A stretch of 64,000 bases of DNA from the NCBI RefSeq assembly GCF_004348985.1, contig NZ_SMKW01000024.1, forward strand, positions 56,029 to 120,028. The letters run 5' to 3'. The stretch is from Saccharopolyspora elongata. GTDB lineage: Bacteria > Actinomycetota > Actinomycetes > Mycobacteriales > Pseudonocardiaceae. Both the position numbers and the translations under genes were made by a program. The notes beneath the pieces were generated by a model, which saw nothing but the letters and a program-made list of their open reading frames with translations, did not search any database and was not told where the DNA came from. Shown here piece after piece: positions 7,730-15,569 of the stretch. Numbering within the stretch: the stretch's first letter is position 1; every line of letters starts with the position of its first letter.

Positions 7730-9069
7730 GCGTCTACCTGGACATCGGCGTGGTGCACATCCAGTCGTGGCTGACCCGGACGACGAAGCTGCGCGGCAGG
7801 CGCGGCGGATCGACCATGATCTCCGAGGCGACCGTTCCCGAGGCCATCGACAAGGTACTCGAAGGCATGCGGGACAAGGTCGTGCGCAATGACGAGGCCG
7901 GCGACATCGACGGCGTCGTCGCGCTGAAGCTGCTGGTCGACGACCAAGACATCGAGCGGCGGGTCAGGCAGCGCGTGATCAGCCATCTTCGTGGAAAGCT
8001 GCCGACCGCCACTCTTCGCGCCGGCACGTTCGTCGGTGGGAACTACGCCGAAGCCAAGCTGAGCCCGGCGAAGCGGGAGGACACGTGGTCTCCGGCGGTG
8101 AGCGACTGGCCGCCGGGCAGGCCGTGCGGGTGGTGCTACAGCTGGCCCGCAACCCCGAACAACGCCGACGAGGAGAACAACCGCCTGTGCGGGGAATGTG
8201 CTCAGCGCAAGGCGGCGGCGATCGACGCCGAGCAGGGCGAGCGGATGCCGCGCCAAGAGAAAGAACTGCTGAGCAGGCTCGGCACGACCACACGGGTCCC
8301 GAACATGATGAAGGATCTTGCCAAGCTGAGCAGCGGTGGCACGCACGTGGCGTTGATCTACGCGGACGGCAACGCGATCGGGAAGTTCATCGGCGACCTC
8401 CACACAATGCGCCACGAGAAGCGGGCCCGGGAGCTTTTGCAGAAGGTCACGAAGGTGATCGACGAGTCCACGTGGGAAGCCCTTGTCGCAGCCGTCCGGG
8501 AGATCTGGGACAGCGACACGGCACCGCCCGTGATCCCACACCTGGTCGGCGGTGATGACGTGCTGATCAGCGTCCCGGCCGACCGGGCCTGGGATTTCGT
8601 CCGGAAGCTGCAATCGGAATTCTCGCGGGTGATCGGGAATGCGACGGGAGGAACTGGCGTCACTCCGCCGTCGCTGTCGGCCGGGATCGTGTTCCACCGC
8701 CACATCAAGCCGCTTCACGTAATGCACGATCTCGTCTCGACGCTGCTGCGCAGCGCGAAAGCGCTGTACCTCGGTGCCGAGGCCGCAATCGCCTGGCAGG
8801 ACGCGACGCGCGACGGCGAGGAACCGATCGACCGGACGCCGTTCCGGCACGCCAAACTGGAGGCCGAGACGCCCAAGCTCGCTGCGCTCGCCGCACTCCC
8901 CAACGCCGCGCGGCAGCGGCTCGCCGAGCTGCTGCGCTCCCACGACCTCGGCACCAAGCCGGTGGAAGAGCACCTCCGGCGGCTTGGTCTGGCGGGCAAG
9001 GTCGCTTCCTTCCGGGAGGATCCGATTCTGTTGGCGGACGCGCTGGGGATGGTGCACTGGTGGCGGTAA
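7726..9069 (+). CDS. cas10: Cas10-like protein without HD domain, intact GGDD
   Basis: This 447-residue protein is a short Cas10 (Csm1/Cmr2 group). No HD nuclease domain precedes the first palm region (LDIGVVHIQSW at the N-terminus). A zinc-finger pair follows (Cys134-x2-Cys137 and Cys155-x2-Cys158). The second palm has YADGNAIGKFI with Asp214 and the signature Gly275-Gly276-Asp277-Asp278. Intact GGDD predicts cyclic-oligoadenylate synthesis when target RNA is bound. Loss of HD predicts no single-stranded DNA cleavage by this subunit. It starts at a GTG overlapping the previous stop, and its end overlaps the next gene by 10 bases. Together with the SAVED-like membrane protein this suggests defence by signalling, which is an inference. 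Confidence 0.9.
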   Translation: MSVYLDIGVVHIQSWLTRTTKLRGRRGGSTMISEATVPEAIDKVLEGMRDKVVRNDEAGDIDGVVALKLLVDDQDIERRVRQRVISHLRGKLPTATLRAGTFVGGNYAEAKLSPAKREDTWSPAVSDWPPGRPCGWCYSWPATPNNADEENNRLCGECAQRKAAAIDAEQGERMPRQEKELLSRLGTTTRVPNMMKDLAKLSSGGTHVALIYADGNAIGKFIGDLHTMRHEKRARELLQKVTKVIDESTWEALVAAVREIWDSDTAPPVIPHLVGGDDVLISVPADRAWDFVRKLQSEFSRVIGNATGGTGVTPPSLSAGIVFHRHIKPLHVMHDLVSTLLRSAKALYLGAEAAIAWQDATRDGEEPIDRTPFRHAKLEAETPKLAALAALPNAARQRLAELLRSHDLGTKPVEEHLRRLGLAGKVASFREDPILLADALGMVHWWR

Positions 9070-9632
9070 CCCGGTTCGAATTCAAGATCACCTTCCACGG
9101 CCCGTTCCGGGTCGCACTCGGGCAGGGTGGGCCCGGCGTGCACAACACCATCAGCCAGCGGCACGCACTACCTGGCTCCAGCCTCAAAGGCGTCGTGCGC
9201 GCCACCGCCGGACTACTGCTCGGTACGGACAACCCGGTGGTGGCCGAGGTATTCGGCTCCAGTCGGCAGCCGTGCCCGTGGCATTGGAGTTCGCCGGTTC
9301 CCCGGGCGCACGAACCGGATGAGCAGCCAGCCTGGTATCCGGCGATGCCGAGCGCGCGGGTGCGTATCGATCGCGAGACCCACACCGCGGTCGAGGACAT
9401 GCTCGTCATCGCCGAACAAACCGGGGCGGAGAGCGCAACCTTCACGGTGACGCAGACCGCCCGCATCGACGATCTGGCCAAGCATCAGGACGTGCTGGTC
9501 GTCGCCGCGCAAGCGACCCGGTCGCTGGGCTCGCTGCGGCGGCGCGGCCTGGGCTGGGTGGGCATCGCCTGCACGAGCCACGAACCCGACGAAGACACCG
9601 TCCGCCGATTCCTCCAGTTGAAGCAGCCATGA
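9060..9632 (+). CDS. Csm3-like RAMP protein (Cas7 group)
   Basis: The 190-residue protein is a single RAMP domain. It has an N-terminal beta strand (FEFKITFHGPFRV), the HALPGSSLKGVVRATAGLL motif conserved in Csm3/Cmr4/Cmr6-type Cas7 proteins, and a C-terminal glycine-rich segment (SLGSLRRRGLGWVGI). It is shorter than usual Csm3 (about 220-250), with a reduced middle region. It starts inside the end of cas10 (GTG, 10-base overlap), and its stop overlaps the Csx10-like start as ATGA. It should be one of several Cas7 backbone subunits. Cmr6-like is an alternative label. Confidence 0.8.
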   Translation: MAVTRFEFKITFHGPFRVALGQGGPGVHNTISQRHALPGSSLKGVVRATAGLLLGTDNPVVAEVFGSSRQPCPWHWSSPVPRAHEPDEQPAWYPAMPSARVRIDRETHTAVEDMLVIAEQTGAESATFTVTQTARIDDLAKHQDVLVVAAQATRSLGSLRRRGLGWVGIACTSHEPDEDTVRRFLQLKQP

Positions 9633-10837
9633 CCGAATTCGCAAAGCTGACCGTCACCCTCACCGAGCCCGTCGCGGTGGTCCGCCACCTGCGCAACGAC
9701 TTCCGCCAGGAGTCCTACGACCACATCCCCGGCACAGCCGTGCGAGGAGCACTGGCCGCGCAGTGGCTGCTCGCGCACGGCGATCCCGATGACGATTTCC
9801 TCGAAATCTTCGAAGGAGATGGCGTTTTCGGCCCGTTGCACTCCGCCGCGAGTCTGCCGGTGCCGCTCAGCGTCAAGGTGCACAAGTACCGGGCGGACGA
9901 CGACTGCCGAGTCCTCTGGTGGGACGCGATCCGCGAGGAGGTGGACGTGTGCCAGTACTGCAAGCAGACGCTCGAATTCAGCAAGGGCGGCCCGATCGGC
10001 AAGGTCCGGCGGACGCCGCGCACCCGCAACGCGCTCGACGCGGAAGGCAACGCACGTAGCGGAAATCTGTTCAACCAGAGCAGCATCGCCGCGGGCAACG
10101 TGTTCGAGGGCTGGCTGTCCGGGCCCGCGTTGCGCTCGCTGCGAATCGATGGTGAACCGGTGCGAACGCTCTCCCTGGGCGGAAAGCGCACGATTCAGGG
10201 CAATGCCGAGGTCGCGATCGATTTCGGCGCCGAGCCGGAGCCGGTGGAACTGGTCGGCAAGGACGTAGTCCTGCGGCTAGCCGCGCCGGGAATCTTCGTA
10301 GACAAGCTGGGCTTGCCCGCCGCCGAGCCGGACCTGTGCGAGCTGTCGAAGGTTCTGGGCGTAAAGGTCTCATCGGTGGTGAAGTCCTGGCCGCGCTGGA
10401 CCGAGGTCGGCGGCTGGCACCTGGCCAGCGGCTTGCCGAAGCCGACCGAGCGAGCGGTTCAGGCGGGCTCGACCTACCGCGTCCGCTGTGCCGAGCGGCC
10501 AAGCGAGGCAGCCCTGCGTGCGCTCATGGTTCGTGGAGTGGGGCTGCGGAGGCGGGAGGGTTTCGGCGCGCTGTGCCGGCCGGTTGCGCCGCTTTCCTTC
10601 TACGAGTGGGGAGGCGTGCTCGCGAGGCTGCGGGCCGACATGGCCACTGTCGAAAGGACGCTGCCTCAGCTGCATGAACGCACCAGGGAGCTGCGTAGCG
10701 GGATCGAGAACGACGCGCCGTTCCAGGATCAGCTGGCACGCGACGACCAGTACTCCATCGCGCTGCGGAAGCTGCTGGATGTCACGGATCCGGTGCTTTA
10801 CGGCCGCCTGGTGACGAGGTTGGAGAGCGGAAAGTGA
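9629..10837 (+). CDS. csx10: Csx10-like RAMP protein (Cas5 group of type III-D)
   Basis: The 402-residue protein looks like Csx10, the large Cas5-type RAMP of type III-D complexes that caps the crRNA 5' handle. Clues are the N-terminal RAMP strand KLTVTLTEPVAVV, the YDHIPGTAVRGALAAQWL motif, a Cys pair at VCQYCKQTLEF, and the late glycine-rich element MVRGVGLRRREGFGALC, which is characteristic of the family. The last 90 residues are helical and may contact the small subunit or Cas10. It is translationally coupled to both neighbours (ATGA and GTGA). The match is by motif; a Cmr3-like Cas5 is the alternative. Confidence 0.75.
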   Translation: MTEFAKLTVTLTEPVAVVRHLRNDFRQESYDHIPGTAVRGALAAQWLLAHGDPDDDFLEIFEGDGVFGPLHSAASLPVPLSVKVHKYRADDDCRVLWWDAIREEVDVCQYCKQTLEFSKGGPIGKVRRTPRTRNALDAEGNARSGNLFNQSSIAAGNVFEGWLSGPALRSLRIDGEPVRTLSLGGKRTIQGNAEVAIDFGAEPEPVELVGKDVVLRLAAPGIFVDKLGLPAAEPDLCELSKVLGVKVSSVVKSWPRWTEVGGWHLASGLPKPTERAVQAGSTYRVRCAERPSEAALRALMVRGVGLRRREGFGALCRPVAPLSFYEWGGVLARLRADMATVERTLPQLHERTRELRSGIENDAPFQDQLARDDQYSIALRKLLDVTDPVLYGRLVTRLESGK

Positions 10838-12099
10838 AGGTACTTCTGCTGACGGCCCGGATTCGCCTGGAGACCGAAGGTGGCGTGGTCGGCACCGAGG
10901 TGCCGACCGAACGGGGCAGCGACCTGCGGCTACGCCGCGACCCGGCCGGCGGCATCCACCTGCCCGGCACGACCGTGGCGGGCAGCCTCCGTGAACACTG
11001 CGGCGAGGAACTGGACGACCTGTTCGGCAGCAAGCCGGAGGAGCGGAAAGACCCGGATTCCGAAGACTTCGCCCTGACGCCGTCCGCGATCCAGGTCCTC
11101 GGCACCCGCTATCGTCCGGCAGTCGACGATCCTGGGCGGGACGAGACCGGTCACCACGCCCGAACTGCGATCGACCGATCGCGCGGCGCGGCCAGGAACA
11201 ACGCCTTGCACAGGGTCGAGCAGCTGCCGCGCGGGACCGAGTTCGACATCATGCTGCGCTGGAATAACCCGGATCAGCGGCGCGAGGCGTTCCTGACCAA
11301 GCTGAAGTCCTGGCACCCGAGGCTGGGGCGAGGTGTCACCACCGGGGCCGGGAAGTGCCGACTCATCGGCTGGGGTGCCGCCGACTACGACCTGACCACG
11401 CCCGAAGGCCTGCTCCATTGGGTCCGCCGCACGGGCCTGGACTCCTACCCCGAACCAACCAGTCAGCCAGTGCCCGCGCCCGCTGCCGAGCCGCTGCTGA
11501 ACGTGCGGATGACCATTGTGGACGGTCTGCACTGCGGCACTGGTGACGAGGACAAACCCGAGCAGGCGCCGCGCGAGATCTTCCGGCTGGACGATGCTCC
11601 AGCGATTCCCGGCTCGACGCTCAAGGGCATCATGCGGTCGCGCGCGGAGTACATCTGCCGCGTGGTCGGAGTTCCGGCCTGCAACGGCCAGGAGGACGAC
11701 GAGTGCCGGCCGTGCCGGATCTTCGGGTCGGGTGGCCACGAGTCCGCGCGGCGCGGGGCGATCGTCGTGCGCACCGCCGTCATCGAGAACCCGGTGGTGG
11801 AGAAGGAGCGTCCGCACGTGGCGATCGACCGGTTCTCCGGCGGCTACAAAGATGGCGCGCTGTACAAGGACGAACTCGTGGTGGCCGGGCAGTTCCGGCT
11901 GCGCATCGATCAGATCGGGAAGCTGGAAGACGGCGACCTGCCGCTGCTGAACGCCGTGATCGCCGACTTGAACGACGGATTGATCGGCATCGGTCAAAGC
12001 ACCATGCGTGGCTACGGAACGGTACGCGTCGCCGACTCCGACTGGCGGGAGCCCGACCTCTCGTCGCTCGCCTCGACGCTCCGGAAGGACGCTGCATGA
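10834..12099 (+). CDS. fusion of two Csm3-like RAMP domains
   Basis: The 421-residue protein contains two tandem RAMP (Cas7) domains. Domain 1 (about residues 1-190) has IHLPGTTVAGSLRE and the signature AIDRSRGAARNNALHRVEQL. Domain 2 (about 215-410) has APAIPGSTLKGIMRSR, the Cys-rich CRPCRIFGSGG, and AIDRFSGGYKDGALYKDELV, followed by a glycine-rich GQSTMRGYGTVRV. Asp residues near the N-terminal loop of each unit (GSDLRLRRD; GTGDEDKPE) could provide target-RNA cleavage, as Csm3 Asp33 does. Fused Cas7 units are known in type III-D and III-E systems. It starts at GTG within a GTGA overlap, behind a good purine-rich ribosome-binding site. Confidence 0.8.
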   Translation: MKVLLLTARIRLETEGGVVGTEVPTERGSDLRLRRDPAGGIHLPGTTVAGSLREHCGEELDDLFGSKPEERKDPDSEDFALTPSAIQVLGTRYRPAVDDPGRDETGHHARTAIDRSRGAARNNALHRVEQLPRGTEFDIMLRWNNPDQRREAFLTKLKSWHPRLGRGVTTGAGKCRLIGWGAADYDLTTPEGLLHWVRRTGLDSYPEPTSQPVPAPAAEPLLNVRMTIVDGLHCGTGDEDKPEQAPREIFRLDDAPAIPGSTLKGIMRSRAEYICRVVGVPACNGQEDDECRPCRIFGSGGHESARRGAIVVRTAVIENPVVEKERPHVAIDRFSGGYKDGALYKDELVVAGQFRLRIDQIGKLEDGDLPLLNAVIADLNDGLIGIGQSTMRGYGTVRVADSDWREPDLSSLASTLRKDAA

Positions 12100-12533
12100 C
12101 CTGGCACCTGCACGGCACCGGCCACCGACTGGCCGACGACTGGCGCGAGCTCCGCTCGATCGCTGCGGGCTGGGACGCGAGCTGGGCGGACGTGAACGGC
12201 TTCCACCTCGAACCCATGCCCGCCCGGCCACCGATCACGACCCACCTGTGGGCATGGGCCGCACGACGCTGGCTGCGCGTGCGTATCGACGGCACGAACT
12301 GGTGGGCAGCCCTGCTGACCAGCGGCGAAGCGGCGGTCGGCGACCTGTGGACCGAGCACGAAGAGCTGCCGGAGCCAAAGATCACCAAGCTTCGGCACTG
12401 GCACCATGACGAAGGCCAAGTCCACCAGTTCAAGGGAAACGAAGAGATCCTGAACCGAGACGACTTCATCCAACTGACCCCACTACGCCCCACCACGACC
12501 GCCTTCATCGGCCACACCTCGACTCACCGCTGA
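12096..12533 (+). CDS. small CRISPR-associated protein, Csx19-like candidate
   Basis: A 145-residue, Trp-rich, probably mostly beta protein that ends the cas operon and overlaps the previous gene as ATGA. In many type III-D loci the small protein next to a TIGR03986 RAMP is Csx19 (TIGR03984), with similar length and Trp content. I cannot confirm that from motifs here, so the name rests mainly on position. It is not an obvious Cas11 (Csm2/Cmr5), as those are all-helical. A leader and CRISPR array follow within 100-220 bases, consistent with the end of the operon. Confidence 0.5.
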   Translation: MTWHLHGTGHRLADDWRELRSIAAGWDASWADVNGFHLEPMPARPPITTHLWAWAARRWLRVRIDGTNWWAALLTSGEAAVGDLWTEHEELPEPKITKLRHWHHDEGQVHQFKGNEEILNRDDFIQLTPLRPTTTAFIGHTSTHR

Positions 12534-12620
12534 ACCACCTGCGCACCACCAGCACCGCTGGTGATGGTCACCCAACTGCGAGCAGTCCAATGCGAACACC
12601 TCCAGGCACGAACCACTCGC

Positions 12621-12753
12621 AAACCAAAACCGCAGGTCACAGGACGAATAGCAGGAGTGTAAGATCAACGAGAGCCAAGCGAGCGATCTCCACCGGTAAC
12701 CGCTCGCGTCGATCTTTGAAACCCCAGGCCAAAGCCCATAAAATCGCTAAGCC
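12621..12753 (+). promoter_or_regulatory. leader of CRISPR array 1
   Basis: This AT-richer tract lies between the cas operon and the first repeat. It shares a chain of conserved blocks with the leader of array 2, in the same order: CCAAAACCGCAGG, GTGTAAG(A/G)TCAA, CGATCT and TTGAAACCCCA. The last repeat of the array is degenerate, which also places the leader on this side. It should hold the promoter for the crRNA precursor. The remaining 12534-12620 shows nothing recognisable. Confidence 0.75.
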
Positions 12754-13311
12754 CTGTCACCGGCACCTAACGCCGGTCCCCCTTGAGGCCGTGCCTTGGC
12801 CTCGGCGTGGTTCGCCGCCCCGGACAGCTGTCACCGGCACCTAACGCCGGTCCCCCTTGAGGCAACGAACGCATGCCCACAACCAGCAAGACAGCAGCGC
12901 CGCTGTCACCGGCGTCTAACGCCGGTCCCCTTGAGGCGGGCAGAAGATGTCGATCGAGTTGATGATCGTGTCGACCTGTCACCGGCGTCTAACGCCGGTC
13001 CCCCTTGAGGCCCTTCCTGCCCATCTCCACCTCCGGCGTTGCAGTCCCAGGCTGTCACCGGCACCTAACGTCGGCCCGGTCCCCCTTGAGGCACGTAGTT
13101 CCGGTCGGCATAGACGGTGAATAGGACCTTCTGTCACCGGCGTCTAACGCCGGTCCCTCTTGAGGCGGGGGTGATCGTGGCCAGGCGCTTGTCCAGCTCG
13201 GCCTGTCACCGGCACCTAACGCCGGTCCCCCTTGAGGCTTCCGTCATCGTGGTGTTCCCGACATTGAGAGCGCCGCTGTCACCGGCGTCTAATGCCGGTC
13301 CGCATTGAGGC
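12754..13311 (+). CRISPR. CRISPR array 1: eight repeats, seven spacers
   Basis: Repeats of mostly 36 bp start at 12754, 12828, 12903 (35 bp), 12976, 13052 (41 bp), 13131, 13203 and 13276. The consensus begins CTGTCACCGGC and ends CCCCCTTGAGGC, with ACCGGC/GCCGGT forming a hairpin stem. The loop is dimorphic. Repeats 1, 2, 5 and 7 read GCACC, and 3, 4, 6 and 8 read GCGTC, which extends the stem by one G-C pair. Repeat 5 carries a 5-bp insertion in the 3' stem. Repeat 8 is degenerate, marking the leader-distal end. Spacers are 36-40 bp, typical of type III. The 3' end CTTGAGGC resembles common ATTGAAAC/G handles, which supports plus-strand transcription. Confidence 0.98.
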
Positions 13312-13329
13312 CAGCTATCCGCCGGTCGC

Positions 13330-13380
13330 AGAAAGAGCGGGGCGGGCCACCTGTGGCTGGTGGCCCGCCCCGCTCTTTCT
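13330..13380. terminator. strong hairpin after array 1, probable bidirectional terminator
   Basis: A perfect 22-bp stem (13330-13351 pairing with 13359-13380, ends AGAAAGAGCGG... and ...CCGCTCTTTCT) closes a 7-base loop. It lies between array 1 and the convergent DUF397 gene. AGAAAG/CTTTCT at the stem base gives a T-rich exit on both strands. A shorter relative follows array 2. Confidence 0.85.
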
Positions 13381-13390
13381 GTCGGTCCGA

Positions 13391-13582
13391 TCAGATGTCG
13401 AACGCGCCATCCTGCACTCGACGCACGAACGCGGCGAACGCCGCTCCGTCGACGTCCAGGATCGGACTGCTCTCGCCGAGCTTCGTGTCCCGGATGCCGA
13501 TGCGGCCCGGGGCGAAGCCGACTTCGACGCAGTTGTCGTTCTGGATGCTGCGTGAGGACTTGCGCCAGTTCGTGAACTTCAT
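13391..13582 (-). CDS. DUF397 protein
   Basis: The 63-residue protein is a typical DUF397 member. It starts WRKSSRS, continues NDNCVEV, and has the RDTK block and a late DGAAFAAFVRRV helix. In actinomycetes these small proteins are usually encoded beside a DUF5753-type XRE regulator and are thought to act with it, as in WhiJ-like developmental or stress control. That XRE gene lies 40 bases upstream in the same direction, so they probably form an operon. A decayed copy of this gene's end lies after array 2. Confidence 0.88.
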   Translation of the reverse strand: MKFTNWRKSSRSIQNDNCVEVGFAPGRIGIRDTKLGESSPILDVDGAAFAAFVRRVQDGAFDI

Positions 13583-13622
13583 GGCGATGATCCCCCGTGT
13601 TCAGTTGGAGATGTGCCTGGAC

Positions 13623-14486
13623 TCAGTAGCTCTTCGCTACTTCCAGCACCTTATCCCTGGACTTGACCGGGTCCAGAGCTGCGCCTACCAAACGGCTCCA
13701 CAACCGGTTGTAAAGATCCACATCCTCGCGATCGTCCAGGTACTTCCCGTCGTGCATCTCTTCGAGGTAGACGAACTCCAGCGGCCCCGAGTTACCCGGG
13801 GCATCGATCCTGAACATGGTGAACGCCTGCGGCCGGACATCTGGGTGAGTGCGAGCCCGAAACGGAAGGACTTGCAGGTGGACGTTGGGAAGATCGGCGA
13901 TCTCCACCAGGTGCTCCAGCTGTTCACGCATGATCTCGCTCGTGCCGACCATCGTCAGTAGTGCTGACTCCGAGAGCACGAACCCGAGCTCAGGCGCTTC
14001 GGGCTTGGTGAAGATCTGCTGTCGTTCAGCCCGCGCGGACAGCACATCATCCAGGTTCGGCACCACTTGCGGGACGGCTTCGGCGTGGATCGCCTGCAGA
14101 TAAGCAGGTGTCTGAAGCAGCCCTGGGATGATCTCGACCTGATACTTCCGGATCGTCGAGGCGTCGGCTTCGAGGTCGACCATCATGCGGGCGTACTTGT
14201 GGTAGATCGCCCGGTAGCCCGTCCAGCGGCCGCGTTGTTCGCTGCCCTTGGCCAGGTCGAGGTAGAAGCTCCGGTCGACTCGGACGCGGACCTTGCCGGC
14301 GTAGAAGTCGACGAGCTGTTCCAGGACTTGGCGTTTCAGACCGGTTTGGCCCGACTCCAGGCGGCTGATCGTGCTTTCCGCTTTGCCGATCGCGCGACCG
14401 GCTTCGGCCAGGTCGCAGCCGGCGTCTTCGCGGAGGTGCCGAAGCTCGTGTCCGAGCTGGAGTCGACGCACTGTTGGTGTCGGCAT
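13623..14486 (-). CDS. XRE-family regulator with DUF5753 domain
   Basis: The 287-residue protein has an N-terminal helix-turn-helix (about residues 10-65; LGHELRHLREDAG, AIGKAESTISRLESGQ) and a long C-terminal DUF5753 domain (about 95-280). The latter shows IIPGLLQTPAYLQAI, the ARAERQQIF motif and a late LEFVYLEE block. This is the standard partner of DUF397 proteins in actinomycetes. It probably binds the perfect palindrome just upstream of its start. Its target genes and signal are unknown. It is unrelated to the Cas proteins but forms part of the segment repeated with the CRISPR arrays. Confidence 0.9.
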   Translation of the reverse strand: MPTPTVRRLQLGHELRHLREDAGCDLAEAGRAIGKAESTISRLESGQTGLKRQVLEQLVDFYAGKVRVRVDRSFYLDLAKGSEQRGRWTGYRAIYHKYARMMVDLEADASTIRKYQVEIIPGLLQTPAYLQAIHAEAVPQVVPNLDDVLSARAERQQIFTKPEAPELGFVLSESALLTMVGTSEIMREQLEHLVEIADLPNVHLQVLPFRARTHPDVRPQAFTMFRIDAPGNSGPLEFVYLEEMHDGKYLDDREDVDLYNRLWSRLVGAALDPVKSRDKVLEVAKSY

Positions 14487-14552
14487 GTTCGTCAGCCTTC
14501 CACGGTCCGGGCGATCAGCGGCGCGATCTCACCCGATCATGTTACTGCCCAA

Positions 14553-14566
14553 AACGCAATTGCGTT
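14553..14566. promoter_or_regulatory. 14-bp perfect palindrome upstream of the XRE gene
   Basis: AACGCAATTGCGTT is a perfect dyad about 67 bp upstream of the XRE ATG. It lies in the otherwise featureless 355-bp gap before the next plus-strand gene. A symmetric site in front of an XRE regulator is a plausible autoregulatory operator. I see nothing else between 14567 and 14841. Confidence 0.5.
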
Positions 14567-14841
14567 GCTACCTTGATGACGTGCCGAACGGAATTGCATC
14601 GAGACGCAGAAGGCAACCGCAGGAGTCAGATTTCGTCTGCTACCAGCTAAATTTGCGCTGGCAGTGAAGAATCTGAAGATCTTGCAATTTGCATTTTGCA
14701 GGCCTCGGCGACGCCGGCAAGCACCCCCAGGCGAGCCGGTATCCGCGTCGGTGCTGCGGTGCCTGGTGGGCGTGTTTCCCCCGACCTCGCGCGCCTGCCA
14801 GGCACCGCTCCTTGAACTTCCCGAGCAGAACGGACTTTTCG

Positions 14842-15174
14842 ATGAAGACCACCACTGCACCGGTCTCCCGAGGACCTGAGGCCGCTTCTCCCCCGGCCGT
14901 GCCGCAGCCTCGGGCGGGAGAGGAGGCGGCCGCTAATGCCCCGACCCCAGCAGGCGGCCGCCCCTCTCCCCACCTCCCCGCACCGCACCGGATTCCGCCC
15001 GGCACCCGGGTTCAGGCCCGCGTCTTCGGCGAGCTGATGGAGGGTCACGTGCTACCGCACGACACCTCCACCGTCGGCCGGCTGCCGCTGGTGCCGGTCC
15101 AGTTCGGCGAATTCTGCTGCAACCTGCTGCCCACCGATCTGTCCATCATGGACACTCCAGGAACAGCGGGCTGA
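14842..15174 (+). CDS. hypothetical protein, Pro/Ala-rich N-terminus
   Basis: A 110-residue reading frame that I do not recognise. Residues 1-50 are Thr/Pro/Ala-rich and probably disordered. Residues 52-110 look folded (RVQARVFGELMEGHVLPHD; LVPVQFGEFCCNLLPTDL). It is divergent from the XRE/DUF397 pair, where small uncharacterised proteins are often found in actinomycetes. The ATG at 14842 is chosen over an upstream extension of Arg/Cys-rich sequence. The 265 bases after it (15175-15439) show no gene or repeat. Confidence 0.5.
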   Translation: MKTTTAPVSRGPEAASPPAVPQPRAGEEAAANAPTPAGGRPSPHLPAPHRIPPGTRVQARVFGELMEGHVLPHDTSTVGRLPLVPVQFGEFCCNLLPTDLSIMDTPGTAG

Positions 15175-15439
15175 GGCCGTCGCCCGACGCGACGCGCCCC
15201 CTCCCCCGCGGCGCGCGGCGACACCCGGATCGCGGACCTGACCGCACCTGCGATCCGGACGAGCGGGGCCGGGAGCAACGTGGCACCTCCCGGCCCCGCC
15301 ACAAACCAGCACACGCAAAACATTGTCACCTTCATCGACAACGCCACAACCAGCCCATCAGCAACGGCGGCATCGACAGCACCACCGGAATCACGCGAAG
15401 GCTCCGGCGTCACGCCCTCGGCCACGGACCCTTCGCGAC

Positions 15440-15569
15440 CCAAAACCGCAGGCCAAACGACATATCACAGCGGTGTAAGGTCAAAGAACCCCAAGTGAAC
15501 GATCTCAACCAGAGACCCTTCGCAACGATCCTTGAAACCCCAAATCAAAGCACCCAAAAACCAAGCCCC
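15440..15569 (+). promoter_or_regulatory. leader of CRISPR array 2
   Basis: This tract is homologous to the leader of array 1, with CCAAAACCGCAGG, GGTGTAAGGTCAA, CGATCT and CTTGAAACCCCA in the same order, and it ends directly at the first repeat. It should contain the crRNA-precursor promoter. The sequences are clearly diverged, so the duplication is not recent. Confidence 0.75.

Noticed and set aside
12096..12533. Small cas-operon protein as Cas11 (Csm2/Cmr5)
   Set aside because: Cas11 proteins are all-helical. This one is Trp-rich with predicted beta strands, so Csx19-like or unknown is the safer label.
12796..13308. Short open frames within CRISPR array 1
   Set aside because: They translate repeats and spacers; the regular repeat structure explains them.
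15045..15443. 132-codon minus-strand frame and an overlapping plus-strand frame in the gap before array 2
   Set aside because: Neither has a ribosome-binding site or domain-like composition, and the plus-strand frame runs into the CRISPR leader.
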